Translations under genes and position numbers: made by a program
Assembly: GCA_004026145.2 (NCBI GenBank)
Contig: CP034983.1
Span: 12,061,212-12,125,211, forward strand
Reading direction: 5' to 3'
DNA length: 64,000 nt
DNA from: Takifugu bimaculatus
Lineage: Eukaryota > Chordata > Actinopteri > Tetraodontiformes > Tetraodontidae
Shown: positions 19,247-28,490 of the stretch, in pieces
Numbering within the stretch: position 1 is the stretch's first letter
How the letters are laid out: each line of letters starts with the position of its first letter
The notes under the pieces: generated by a model
Databases searched by the model: none
What the model was told of the DNA's origin: nothing
What the model saw: the letters and a program-made list of their open reading frames with translations, nothing else

Positions 19247-20438
19247 ATGTGTTGCAGTGGTTTAGGTAAATGGTCCCCCCTCCCTTCTATAATAATAATC
19301 GTGCTGTCTGATCAGCCACACCTGTGGGCTGCATGGATGAACAAAGGAGAAGGTCTCCCGAACACACACTTGGCCAGATTAGGGAGCAACATTCGAGTGA
19401 AACACGCCTTTTGTGAATTTAAAAGAAGCCCTCAGATCTTTGGGTTCGGCTCATGGAAATGGGAGAAAAAACAAAAGCCCTGGCTCGTTCGCAGGGGGAA
19501 GCTTCCTCTTGAGCAGGTCCTTGTGGGAACTACAGTTGCACAACGGGAAGTCAATCATTACGAAAGTCAATCATTACGAAAGTCACGTTCCTCTATCTGC
19601 TGCCCTGTAAGCACATTAACTCCTCGACTTCTGCTGAAAATCAACACTTCCTGTTTCAACTGCTGCTGTTTAAGCCCTGGTAGAGATCATCACAAAGGCC
19701 TCAACTGAAAGCAAAAAGCAACTCACATCAGTTCGGCGGCTTAAGATGATTATCTCAAGAACTTTTCCTCCTAAGTTAAGGACAGAGGCGTGTAAAATAC
19801 TCACCCCAGCCACGACGCCAAAAGCCCCTCCGCTCTAGCACAGCTTCGTCCTGAACCGAAGCTTAAAGGACAGAGGAAAGTTTTCCAAGCGGCCCTCCTC
19901 CCGTCCCGACCCCATGACTCCCATTAGGTGGTGAGACGTTGCTGTTGTCAGCTGCCACGATGGCACTTAAGTGTTTATGAAATGTAAAGGAAGGGGACAG
20001 TTTGCACAGAGATGTACTCGCAGAATGTGGAAGAAGCATCAGAAAACTGGTGGAAACTTCACACACACTCAAGTACTCCCTTTGACAGGTCAAACAAAGA
20101 CCAGTGGGCTAATTTGGAGCATCACCCTCTTTATATCCTTAAATTTCTTAGCTTGTTATGCTGTCCACAAATGTCAGACGGGGGCTATGACCCCCGTGAC
20201 CCCGTTAAGGGAAGAGCAGAAGCGGTTTGTGATCCGTTTAATCGACCCTCATCTCTGATCAGAAGCGCCTGGGCGATGCTCCCATCTTCCGGCAGGAGGG
20301 GGTATTACGCGTGTTTACGTCTATATTATTAAAATTCAGGGTGACGATACAAATTTAACAATCTCTTACAATTTTAATATTATATTACGTTGGTAATACC
20401 GTGGTTATTACATATAATCATGCTGTGTAAATAGACGA
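19247..20438. other. Unit 2 distal segment without recognised gene
   Basis: Homologous to 5600-6797. It carries an 18-bp direct duplication around 19553-19585 that unit 1 lacks. A minus-strand ATATAAAG near 20129-20136 and a GTGAGT donor near 19800 could mark a noncoding exon, but no CD38-type anchor exon is present. Homology to unit 1 ends at 20438, just short of the TBCC 3' end. Confidence 0.4.
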
Positions 20439-20491
20439 TTTGTGTTTAATAGCAGTATGCAATAAATAAACCAAAGACTTGTTTTAAGTCA

Positions 20492-20497
20492 TTTATT
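20492..20497 (-). terminator. Polyadenylation signal of TBCC
   Basis: Minus-strand AATAAA about 50 nt downstream of the TBCC stop at 20546. Confidence 0.6.
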
Positions 20498-20545
20498 CAA
20501 CATAAATAAGAGCTCGTTTGGAAGGATTCAAACACTTTGCACATT

Positions 20546-21619
20546 CTAAAGGTCCCAGTCGGTTCTCCTGTCTGCTTCTGGAATGACAGTCCAGTTCGGG
20601 GAAGGTGTCCCTGCAGCCAGCCAGTTAAAATCATCCACCTGGTTCCAGTTGTTCCTGCTCCTGTCAAGCCCAGACACCGTGAAGTCCTCGTCCAGGCTGG
20701 GGTAGGACCAAGAGAACGGGGCGAAGGCGACCCCGCTGCAGTCCTCCACGATGGCCCGGCTGGTCACATGCAGGTACACCCGGGTGTCGGTGGTGTTGTG
20801 GGTCCGCAGCTGCTGGCAGGGAAAGGCCAGTGTGCTGTTGCTGCACTGGTCGACGAACACCGAGCTGGACACGGGCCCACACAGGACCTCACAGCCGCGG
20901 ATGTGTTTCAGGTGCAGCGTGCTGGGAGAACCGAACAGACGGACCCTGCAGTCGGTCAAGTGACTTAGCAACACGTCTCGCTTCTGGATCTCCTCCGCAG
21001 TCTTTGTCAGAAGCATCCCGTCCATGTTGGAAAAGCCGCACCCCTCCGGGTTTGCGGCTCTGTCCACCTTGCTCGCTGGGGCCGGTGAAGGCGTGTCTGG
21101 GACGGGTGCGGGGGCTTTGTCTGCGGCTTTAGCGCGAGCTCGGAAGCCGAACTTCTTCTTGGGCAGACACTCCTCCCTGGTGTCAGCGAGCGAGGTTTGG
21201 AGCTCCCGGAGAGCGGCCTGGGCTCGACTCAGGTCGTATGAGGTCAGAAAGGCGACGCTGTCGTTGAGGAACTTCTGCAGCTGCAGGGTCCTGGAGGTGG
21301 CCTCCTCCAGCCGCTCGGACGCCGCGGCCCGGTCAGCCCCGCTGCAGCTGGACAGCAGCCCGTCGATGGACGCCCGCTCCGCGTTGAACGCGGCGGAGAA
21401 ATATTCGCCCTTTTCCTCAGCGACAGTCTCGCTCTCTTTAGCTTCCCTCCTCCGCTCGGCATCATCCGTCCTCATCTGGTGGCGTTTCTGGAGCCGCTCG
21501 TGGACTCTAGCTGCGCCGCTTTCTCCAGAAAACTCCATCGCTGAACTAACACCTGAGACTTCATCCATCTTTCGCCGCTGACGCTGACGCAGGACCAGAT
21601 TCGCTCGGGCGCGGTGCAT
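20546..21619 (-). CDS. tbcc: Tubulin-specific chaperone C (tubulin-folding cofactor C)
   Basis: Single coding exon, 357 aa from the ATG at 21619; an ATG at codon 18 would give 340 aa, close to the usual length of about 346, so the true start may be there. The N-terminal third is a charged helical (spectrin-like) tubulin-binding domain with RLQKRHQMR. A Pro/Ala-rich linker runs from about 165 to 190, then the C-CAP/TBCC beta-helix from about 215 to 330 with RDVLLSHLTDCRVRLFG, LCGPVSSSVF, QQLRTH and RAIVEDCSGVAFAPF. The Arg in QQLRTH (residue 272) is the arginine finger by which TBCC stimulates GTP hydrolysis on beta-tubulin during release of the folded alpha/beta dimer. The conserved end SRNNWNQVDDFNWL is present. 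It lies head to head with the inositol monophosphatase gene. Confidence 0.95.
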   Translation of the reverse strand: MHRARANLVLRQRQRRKMDEVSGVSSAMEFSGESGAARVHERLQKRHQMRTDDAERRREAKESETVAEEKGEYFSAAFNAERASIDGLLSSCSGADRAAASERLEEATSRTLQLQKFLNDSVAFLTSYDLSRAQAALRELQTSLADTREECLPKKKFGFRARAKAADKAPAPVPDTPSPAPASKVDRAANPEGCGFSNMDGMLLTKTAEEIQKRDVLLSHLTDCRVRLFGSPSTLHLKHIRGCEVLCGPVSSSVFVDQCSNSTLAFPCQQLRTHNTTDTRVYLHVTSRAIVEDCSGVAFAPFSWSYPSLDEDFTVSGLDRSRNNWNQVDDFNWLAAGTPSPNWTVIPEADRRTDWDL

Positions 21620-22184
21620 GTCGGGTAGACTTTTTTTGGTTACGCAACTTTATTGACACCATTGCCAACTACAGATTTCACGAAAATCTATTTAGAAATA
21701 ATCTAAATTATCATTCAAGTGTGAACCTCTGAAAGTAGATTATAGACTATAATTCTAAGAAATTAATTTACGTAAAATTTACTCGTATAGGTCCGCACAT
21801 TTGATGAGAGCCTTCTAGCTAATGAGAAGAGGGGACTGACCGTAGCCGGCAGATATTGACCAATCAGAGCAGGTGTTACTGTTAGCCCCACCCACCCGCC
21901 GTGAATTCTGATCTTGCGGATGCTGGTGAGTTTAACTCCGCTCAAACCGTTTATTCTCCAGACTTTTTACACGTTATACACCACTAACCACATTTTAAAC
22001 CACTGATAAACACCAAACCGTAAGTGTGACGTTTCATCTGCACTTCTCACTATATGTGATCGGCGTCAAAAGTTGACTAGCGCAGTGAGCTAAAAGCTAC
22101 ACGGAACCGAGAGATTCTGTAATTCAAATTAATTCAAGCTGCATCAGATATATCGAAATATAACTTGTGGTTTCTCCATAACAG
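21620..22184. promoter_or_regulatory. Shared head-to-head promoter region of tbcc and impa1-like gene
   Basis: The 570 bp between the TBCC ATG and the first coding exon of the inositol monophosphatase. A GTGAGT donor at 21926 (exon ending 21925) marks a likely noncoding first exon of the plus-strand gene, leaving at most about 300 bp of bidirectional promoter. No TATA box was recognised. Confidence 0.55.
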
Positions 22185-22192
22185 GATCAGAA

Positions 22193-24248
22193 ATGGCTGA
22201 TGTTTGGAAAGAATGTACGGATTATTGTGTGGAGGTAGTCAAACATGCTGGACAGGTGACGACTTTTGTATTCACATTTTGAAATCATCAGTGTTTGAAT
22301 CCGAGAATCATTAATGTCATTCCTTAAAAGTCACTTTTGGGTGGGGATGTTCATAAATTCGGGTCATAAATTCGGTTTACTTGTAAAGTTTATGAAATCA
22401 CGTCTAACCGAATCTCAGGACAAATTACTCGGATGTGAAGTGAACTGTAAAAATGGGCTAACAGCCCTCACTTAACTCCTGTCTGACTCTGTTGCCACAA
22501 ATGTAGAATCTGTTGCCGTTAGACACCTGAAGGGTGAGAGTCTATTAAAGGAAAAGATGCAGCCAGCCGTTAAACTGGCGTGTTCCTGCCAGGTGATCCG
22601 TGAGGCGCTCCAGAAAGACATCAACGTCATGGAGAAGAGCTCGCCGGTCGACCTGGTCACCGAGACGGACCAGAGAGTGGAACAACTCATTATATCCTCC
22701 ATTAAAGAGAAGTTCCCCACTCACAGGTGCCCTGGAGATGTAGATTCTGACCCGAGTCCTGTTGTAGCGCACACCGAGTCCCAGTTATTTGTTGCTGCGA
22801 TAACGACCCCTTTGTTTTATTCCTGTGGCTTTGTAGCTTCATCGGTGAGGAATCTGTAGCCGCCGGTGCCCCCAGTGTTCTAACAGACAATCCCACTTGG
22901 ATCATTGACCCGATTGATGGGACCACCAACTTTGTTCACAGGTACTGACCTGCTGGAATAAGAAATGTAACCATTTAGGCTGGTTTTTCCCATTTATTTA
23001 TTTAATCTTTGCTGGTTTACTATTTTTATCTTTTAATTAGGTCCTGCCTTTGACTCTCTGTCAGGATAATTAGACTGATCTGATAATAGAGTCGGTACCT
23101 GCAGGGAGTTCACTGAGTTTAATATTGGAACTTCCTCTGCGCAGGTTCCCCTTTGTGTCCGTATCCGTCGGCTTTGCCGTGAAGCAAGAGGCGGGTTGTG
23201 TTTCTTTTCCGTATTTAAACATGAATTGTAAGAGGAAAAAACCCAACACAGCAGTGAACGCGCTCTTCTCCCCCATCTCAGATAGAGTTCGGGATCGTTT
23301 ACAGCTGCGCGGAGGACAAAATGTACACGGCGCGCAGAGGCGGGGGCGCCTTCTGCAACGGCGAGCCCATCAACGTGTCCCAACAGGAAGGTGAGCCAGC
23401 TTGTGTGCGCGCCAGCTTGTGCGCTCACCAGCAGGTGGCGCCAGCACCACCCCGGTCCCCTCTGAGCGAACCCTCGCCGACTCCTTCCTCCCCTCCCTGC
23501 TGTACTTTTCCATTCCAGACATCAGCCAATCACTGGTCCTGACAGAGATGGGCTTCAAGAAGAATCCGGAGCATTTCAAAACAATGTTGCGCAACATCAA
23601 CGCCATCCTTACCATTCCTGTCCACGGGTGCGTGTTCGACCATACGCTGGCGGTGACTCATGCTAACACTCCCCGGCGTGGATGTGTGTCCTCCCCCGGA
23701 CAGATGCAGAAACTGATCAGTTTGTCATTCTGGGTCCCTCCCCAGCATCCGTTGTCCAGGCAGCGCCGCCGTCAACATGTGTCTGGTGGCGTGCGGGTCG
23801 GCTGACGCTTACTACCACATGGGCATCCACTGCTGGGACATGGCCGGAGGGGCCGTGATCGTCACCGAAGCGGGCGGAGTCGTCATGGACGTCTCCGGTG
23901 AGGCGTTCGTCTCCACAGCTGCATTAGTTCCAGACTCTGTTGCGCCACTGCAGCAACTTCGAGGGGAAATTGCTAAACATTATGTCGCTGATGCTCTGGG
24001 TGACTACGAAAACGTGGAGCGGATCGTTGCCGGCGACACGTGGACCGCCCTCAATACCGGGGAGCTCATTTCATGCTAAGCTACTGCAGCAAAACGCTGA
24101 TGGCTCGTCTGTTCTTCCCCATCCAGGCGGCCCGTTCGACCTGATGTCCCGGAGGCTGATCGTGGCCAGCAGCAGGAAGATAGCGGAGCGCATCTCTAAA
24201 GAGATAAAAGAGTTTGAGGTCGGCAGGGACGACGCGGGCGGCCAGTGA
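22193..24248 (+). CDS. impa1: Inositol monophosphatase 1 (IMPA1-type), first copy, 8 coding exons
   Basis: Coding exons: 22193-22255, 22593-22726, 22837-22941, 23145-23190, 23282-23390, 23519-23627, 23746-23897, 24127-24248; 840 nt, 279 aa (human IMPA1 is 277). The enzyme hydrolyses inositol monophosphates to free inositol in the cytosol (Mg2+-dependent, lithium-sensitive), feeding phosphoinositide recycling. Metal-site residues align with human numbering: FIGEES (E70), WIIDPIDGTTN (D90, D93), HCWDMAGGAVIVTEAGG (second motif, with the Asp of CWD). The start MADVWKEC matches the family. All introns are GT-AG except the one after 23190, whose donor is GC (GAG|GCGGGT). Exon length there equals that of the paralogue, so the GC site is the best reading. 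It lies downstream of a shared promoter with tbcc. Confidence 0.93.
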
Positions 24249-24839
24249 ACGGCTGCTCGCTGGCTCACTTTCACTCAGCAGGAAGCAGTTTTAAGTGACG
24301 CCACGTTCGGACCTCCGTGTGGGTGTGTGAACGCGCTGCTCGCGCTGAGTTACGTACCTGTTTGAGTCCAGTAATTAGTTAACGTTCTTTCATTGATGAT
24401 AATCTGTTTTTATCATATTTATTGTTTAGATTTTACTTCTTTAAAAATCAAGTAATCGACCAGTCAAGTCTGGTGATCGCACCACTGCTATCTAAGACAA
24501 ATATCCAATGAAAAAGCCTGAAACTTGGTTCTCTTAGGAATAATTTGTGATTTATTATATATATATTCATGTATGTGTTCATGTTGCTGTAATATCTGCA
24601 CCTTAAGTGGAGATCAGGATTTTCTTTGATCCAGTTTCCAGTTTTAGAACTTCAAAGCAGCTCATACAAGCACCGTAACTCTTGAGAAACTCGTGGCACT
24701 TGTGTAATCGCTACCTGACGATTCCTGTACGTTAAAATCGGACGCCTGAAGGAAGCCAGGCTCCACCTAGCACGCTAGCTGAGCTAGCCGCCCTTTAACA
24801 GAGACGAGGTCTGCTGGAGCGTGTGGGATAAAAAAACCA

Positions 24840-24845
24840 AATAAA
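24840..24845 (+). terminator. Candidate polyadenylation signal, first IMPA gene
   Basis: AATAAA about 590 nt after the stop codon, followed by T/G-rich sequence (CTTGTGTTTTCTTC). Confidence 0.55.
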
Positions 24846-25995
24846 GCTTGTGTTTTCTTCATGACGCTCTGCCGGTGCCAAATCATCCTTTAGCCGCACG
24901 GTTAGCATTTCCCTGCTAGCAGAATATTCCCTCTAAATCACCAATAACACTGCAGAAGCTTGTCAATCAACACAGTATTTCTGAGGTCTCCTCCCAGGTT
25001 GGGCCACTGCAGGATTCTGGTGCCACTACAGCTTCTTCTGCAGCTTTTAAACGTTCTGGCCTCCCAGCAGTGACCTGGGTTCACCCCCCCACCCCCTCTC
25101 CATTAAGCCTTGACCTCAAGAAACCGGTTTTCCTTGTAAAAGGTAAAATCCGGAGGAACAAAGGTGGCTCGTAAAAGCCGGGGTGGGAAAACGGAGTGCT
25201 GTCGTCGGGGCTTTCACCACCATCCCTCCACGAGCTCCTCTGCCCTCCACCAGGCCGCCCCCGACAGGTCATCTCGGGGCATTTTCTGCGCCTCCCCGTA
25301 TCCTCACAACCAGCCGTGTTTTTCAAAAGTGGTTCTCGATCATCATCGGTGCCGCCGGATGCGCTCAAAGGAAGCAGGCAACATTGTTGCGTTTTCCTGC
25401 TGCTCGGGAGCAGAAAATGTTCTTTTCCTTTCTTTGATTTCATTACACTCGCCTGTTTGGGGAGAAGCCAAACTGACGTTGTTGTTGCCACCGCTCTCTC
25501 CCGGAAGACATATTTGATGGGTATCATCTCTACATCCTCTCCCACCTGCCCAACAGGTTGTTGGTTTATTTGTGCTGCTGCGACACCACCACTCCTGTAT
25601 CCTCTGCAGGTAAACTGCCTGAACCTGTTTGGGGTATTCTAACACGGGGAATAAAGTTATGCAGGGGTGGGGCGATGAGCATCGTGTCCCGACGAGCCTC
25701 GGCAGACAGATCCGGACACCTCTGCGCCTTTCAGCCCCGCACGCAACCCCAAAACGCAGCCGGAGCTCCGTTTTCTACGTGTGGGGTAATAAAATTTGCC
25801 GTAAGACGCCTTTCCGCAAGTTGAACAACCGGGCTTGCGACAGGGCCACGTTGCCCCACACCAGACCTGGGCGGCGCCCCACCAGAGAGGGGTCTGAGCC
25901 TGGGGAACCGCAGGGGGGGCAATTGTTTGGAATGGTCACACTAAAGGTGGTCCCTAAAGCCCGCACCTGGGCTGCGACTCGTCGGGAGCCGCGAC

Positions 25996-26095
25996 TTGAG
26001 GGGGCTCTGGAGGAGGGCTCCTCTCTGGTTGAGGGGGCTCTGGAGGAGGGCTCCTCTCTGGTTGAGGGGGCTCTGGAAGGAGGGCTCCTCTCTGG
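25996..26095. repeat. 33-bp minisatellite, 3 units
   Basis: Three adjacent copies (25996-26028, 26029-26061, 26062-26095) start TTGAGGGGGCTCTGGA. The first two are identical, and the third has one extra A. Confidence 0.85.
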
Positions 26096-26780
26096 CACCG
26101 AGTCGCTGCAGGTCCGCCTGATGGGTGGAGGATGTCCTCCTCCACCCTCTCCACCCGCAGGGCACAGAAAGGAGGGCGGGCCTGGTAATTTTCCCCGTGC
26201 GTCATCTCAGGTTGCCTCAGAGTTTTTAAGAGAACTTGCTGAGGCGTCTCGGAGTCACACCTCCAGCAGCCTCCCGTGACTCCACAAGGTAAGACTCCTC
26301 CAAACCGGCTGGAAGCAGCTGGGTTTTCTTCACGTAAATGCTCGCGCCTCCAGCTTTGATGCTACCCGCTTCATTCTTCTCTTTACTTCGGAGCTTCTCA
26401 TGAATAATAGTGACTGTAAATCACGGCCGCGGCCTCTTCCAGAGGTAAATAAAGCTGACAAATGCAGTGATGATTGCAATTCTCCAACTCGGTATTTTAT
26501 TTTCGGAAAGTTTTTTTTTTTTCTGATGCGGAAAGTGCGCGTGTGTAGCGTGCACCAAACCCACCCCAGCTGTTTCCCATTGTAATGGTGACAGCTCGAT
26601 GTTCTACCTCTGAGAGGTGATGTGCAATAATGCAGCAGGAACGGGCAACCGGGGCATCGTTACGCAACCCGGTCTTTTGTAAGCGCTCGAGGAGGTGGGG
26701 GCTCTGACACCTTCTGCTTGCTTCTTCCTGTTTGTCTCCTCTCACACAGTTTCCCAGTTAGCTCCCAGTCTGTAAAGGAA

Positions 26781-28470
26781 ATGGAAGATCCCTGGCAGAA
26801 GGCCTACGACTTCGCAGTCGAGGTGGCGAGAATCGCCGGAGAGGTGGGTAAAGTCCGGGTTCCAGGATGGAAGTGGGTTCCCTTGTACATTTTGTTCCCA
26901 TCTGGACTCGTTTAGGAGGTCAGGAAAGCCGGAGAGAGCGAGATTAAGGTCCAGACCAAGAGCTCGGCCGTGGATCTGGTCACCAAGACCGACGAGAGGG
27001 TGGAGAAGATCATCATCGGGTCCCTGAAGAAGGAATTCGGAGAGGGGACGCACTGGTGAGACGCGCCCGCAGGCGCCGAAATTCCCGCTGCCGCTTTTTC
27101 CACGTTGAACTTTTCCCGCGTCTTTGCCGCAGCTTCATCGGGGAGGAGTCGGTGGCCAACGGGCAGGCCTGCATCTTAACGGACAAACCCACCTGGATCA
27201 TCGACCCCGTGGATGGAACCACCAACTTTGTCCACGGGTAAGACCCGCTCACCCACAGCGCCGGCGTTCACGAGACCAGAACCCGAACCCGGCTCAGTGA
27301 CGGTGCCGCTTGTCGTTCGCAGATTCCCGTTTGTGGCCGTGTCGATCGCCTTCGCCGTCAACAAGCAGGTGCCGCTCACTCACATTTTAGATGTTTTCCC
27401 CACGTGAAATATCCGAAAATTCAACGTCGCCTGCTTCCAGTTGGAGTTCGGGGTGGTGTACAGCTGCTTGGAGGACAAGATGTACAAGGCCCGGAAGGGG
27501 AAAGGAGCTTTCTGCAACGACGAGAAGATCCAGGTCTCCGATGTGCAAGGCGAGTTAGCCCGTTTCCTCTAAACTGCTGCAGGCTAGTTAGCCTCCTCTG
27601 CTGCTAACTCCAGACACAAGTTCATCAGACACGATCGTTGTGACAAAAACCCCGACTTTTGTCCGACCATCGTGGCTTTGAAACTGAAATCCAATATTTG
27701 GAAGGCTGATCCTGGAAGGTTAGAACAGATGGTTTTCCGATAACAATAATAACACATTCCGGCTAAATGAATAAATAGAAAGGTTCAGTGACATTCGGTG
27801 GCGGGACTCTTTGACTGGTGCGGTATGAGTAATAGCATCTTTGCGTCTATAATTAAACCTGTCGGAGCGTAATAATAATCCCCAGGCGTGCTTCCATTGC
27901 AGAAATCAGGAAGTCCATTATAATCTCTGAGCACGGGACCGACAGGCGCAAGGAGGTAGTCAGCAAGATCTTCAGCTCCATGCAGAAGATCCTCTGCATC
28001 CCGGTGCACGGGTAACTCCTCAAGCTATACCAGCTTTAGCGTGTCTGATTGATTAGCTAGCACGGCTAATGGCTGTGTGTCCCCCTTCCATGACGGGTTA
28101 ATGTTGTCCCGGCAGGCTGCGCGGGTCTGGGACCGCCGCCACTAACATGTGTCTAGTAGCAACGGGGGCTGTGGAGGCCTTCTTCGAGATCGGGATCCAC
28201 TGCTGGGACATCGCCGCCGGGGCGGTCATCGTTACCGAAGCGGGGGGAGTCCTGATGGATGTGAACGGTGCGTTCGGGCCGGCGCCTGCCGCTCCATTCC
28301 ACCTTTAAACAGCATCAATGCTAAAACGGGTCATTTTTCTCTCAGGGGGACCCTTCGATCTGATGTCCCGACGGATGCTTTGCGCAAACGAAAAAATCAT
28401 CGCGGACCGGATCATCAAGGAAATAGAAATTTTCGACGTAACGAGGGATGACGTGCAGACAAAGAAATGA
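26781..28470 (+). CDS. Inositol monophosphatase 1-like, second tandem copy, 8 coding exons
   Basis: Coding exons: 26781-26843, 26919-27055 (or from 26916), 27133-27237, 27323-27368, 27441-27549, 27903-28011, 28116-28267, 28346-28470; 846 nt, 281 aa with the distal acceptor. Exon lengths almost equal the first copy (63/137/105/46/109/109/152/125), proving a tandem gene duplication, but the proteins are well diverged. Metal motifs are intact: GEES, WIIDPVDGTTNFVH, HCWDIAAGAVIVTEAGG. It is nearer IMPA1 than IMPA2 (keeps DGTTN, where mammalian IMPA2 has DGTCN). Odd points: a GC donor after exon 5 (CAAG|GCGAGT), a TAGGAG tandem acceptor at exon 2, and a basic C-terminal end (TKK). Substrate preference could differ but cannot be read from the sequence. 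Confidence 0.92.
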
Positions 28471-28484
28471 GACCCGAGAGCCTC

Positions 28485-28490
28485 AATAAA
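28485..28490 (+). terminator. Polyadenylation signal, second IMPA gene
   Basis: AATAAA 15 nt after the stop codon, giving a very short 3' UTR; a GT/T-rich element follows. Confidence 0.65.

Larger units (their letters stand above)
24249..26287. other. Between the two IMPA genes
   Basis: Begins with the first copy's 3' UTR, with AATAAA at 24840-24845. It then holds unrecognised sequence and a 33-bp minisatellite (25996-26095). The probable noncoding first exon of the second copy ends at 26288 (ACAAG|GTAAGA). No conserved open frame was seen. Confidence 0.5.

Noticed and set aside
19863..20093. Minus-strand frame as first exon of paralogue D
   Set aside because: No membrane anchor and no FIARC-like block; it begins at TTG. 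A noncoding exon cannot be excluded.
25996..26095. CRISPR-like array
   Set aside because: The units are directly adjacent with no spacers, in a vertebrate nuclear context; it is a minisatellite.
26781..28470. Calling the second phosphatase IMPA2
   Set aside because: It keeps DGTTN and the IMPA1-like exon and motif pattern and lacks the N-terminal extension and DGTCN of mammalian IMPA2.
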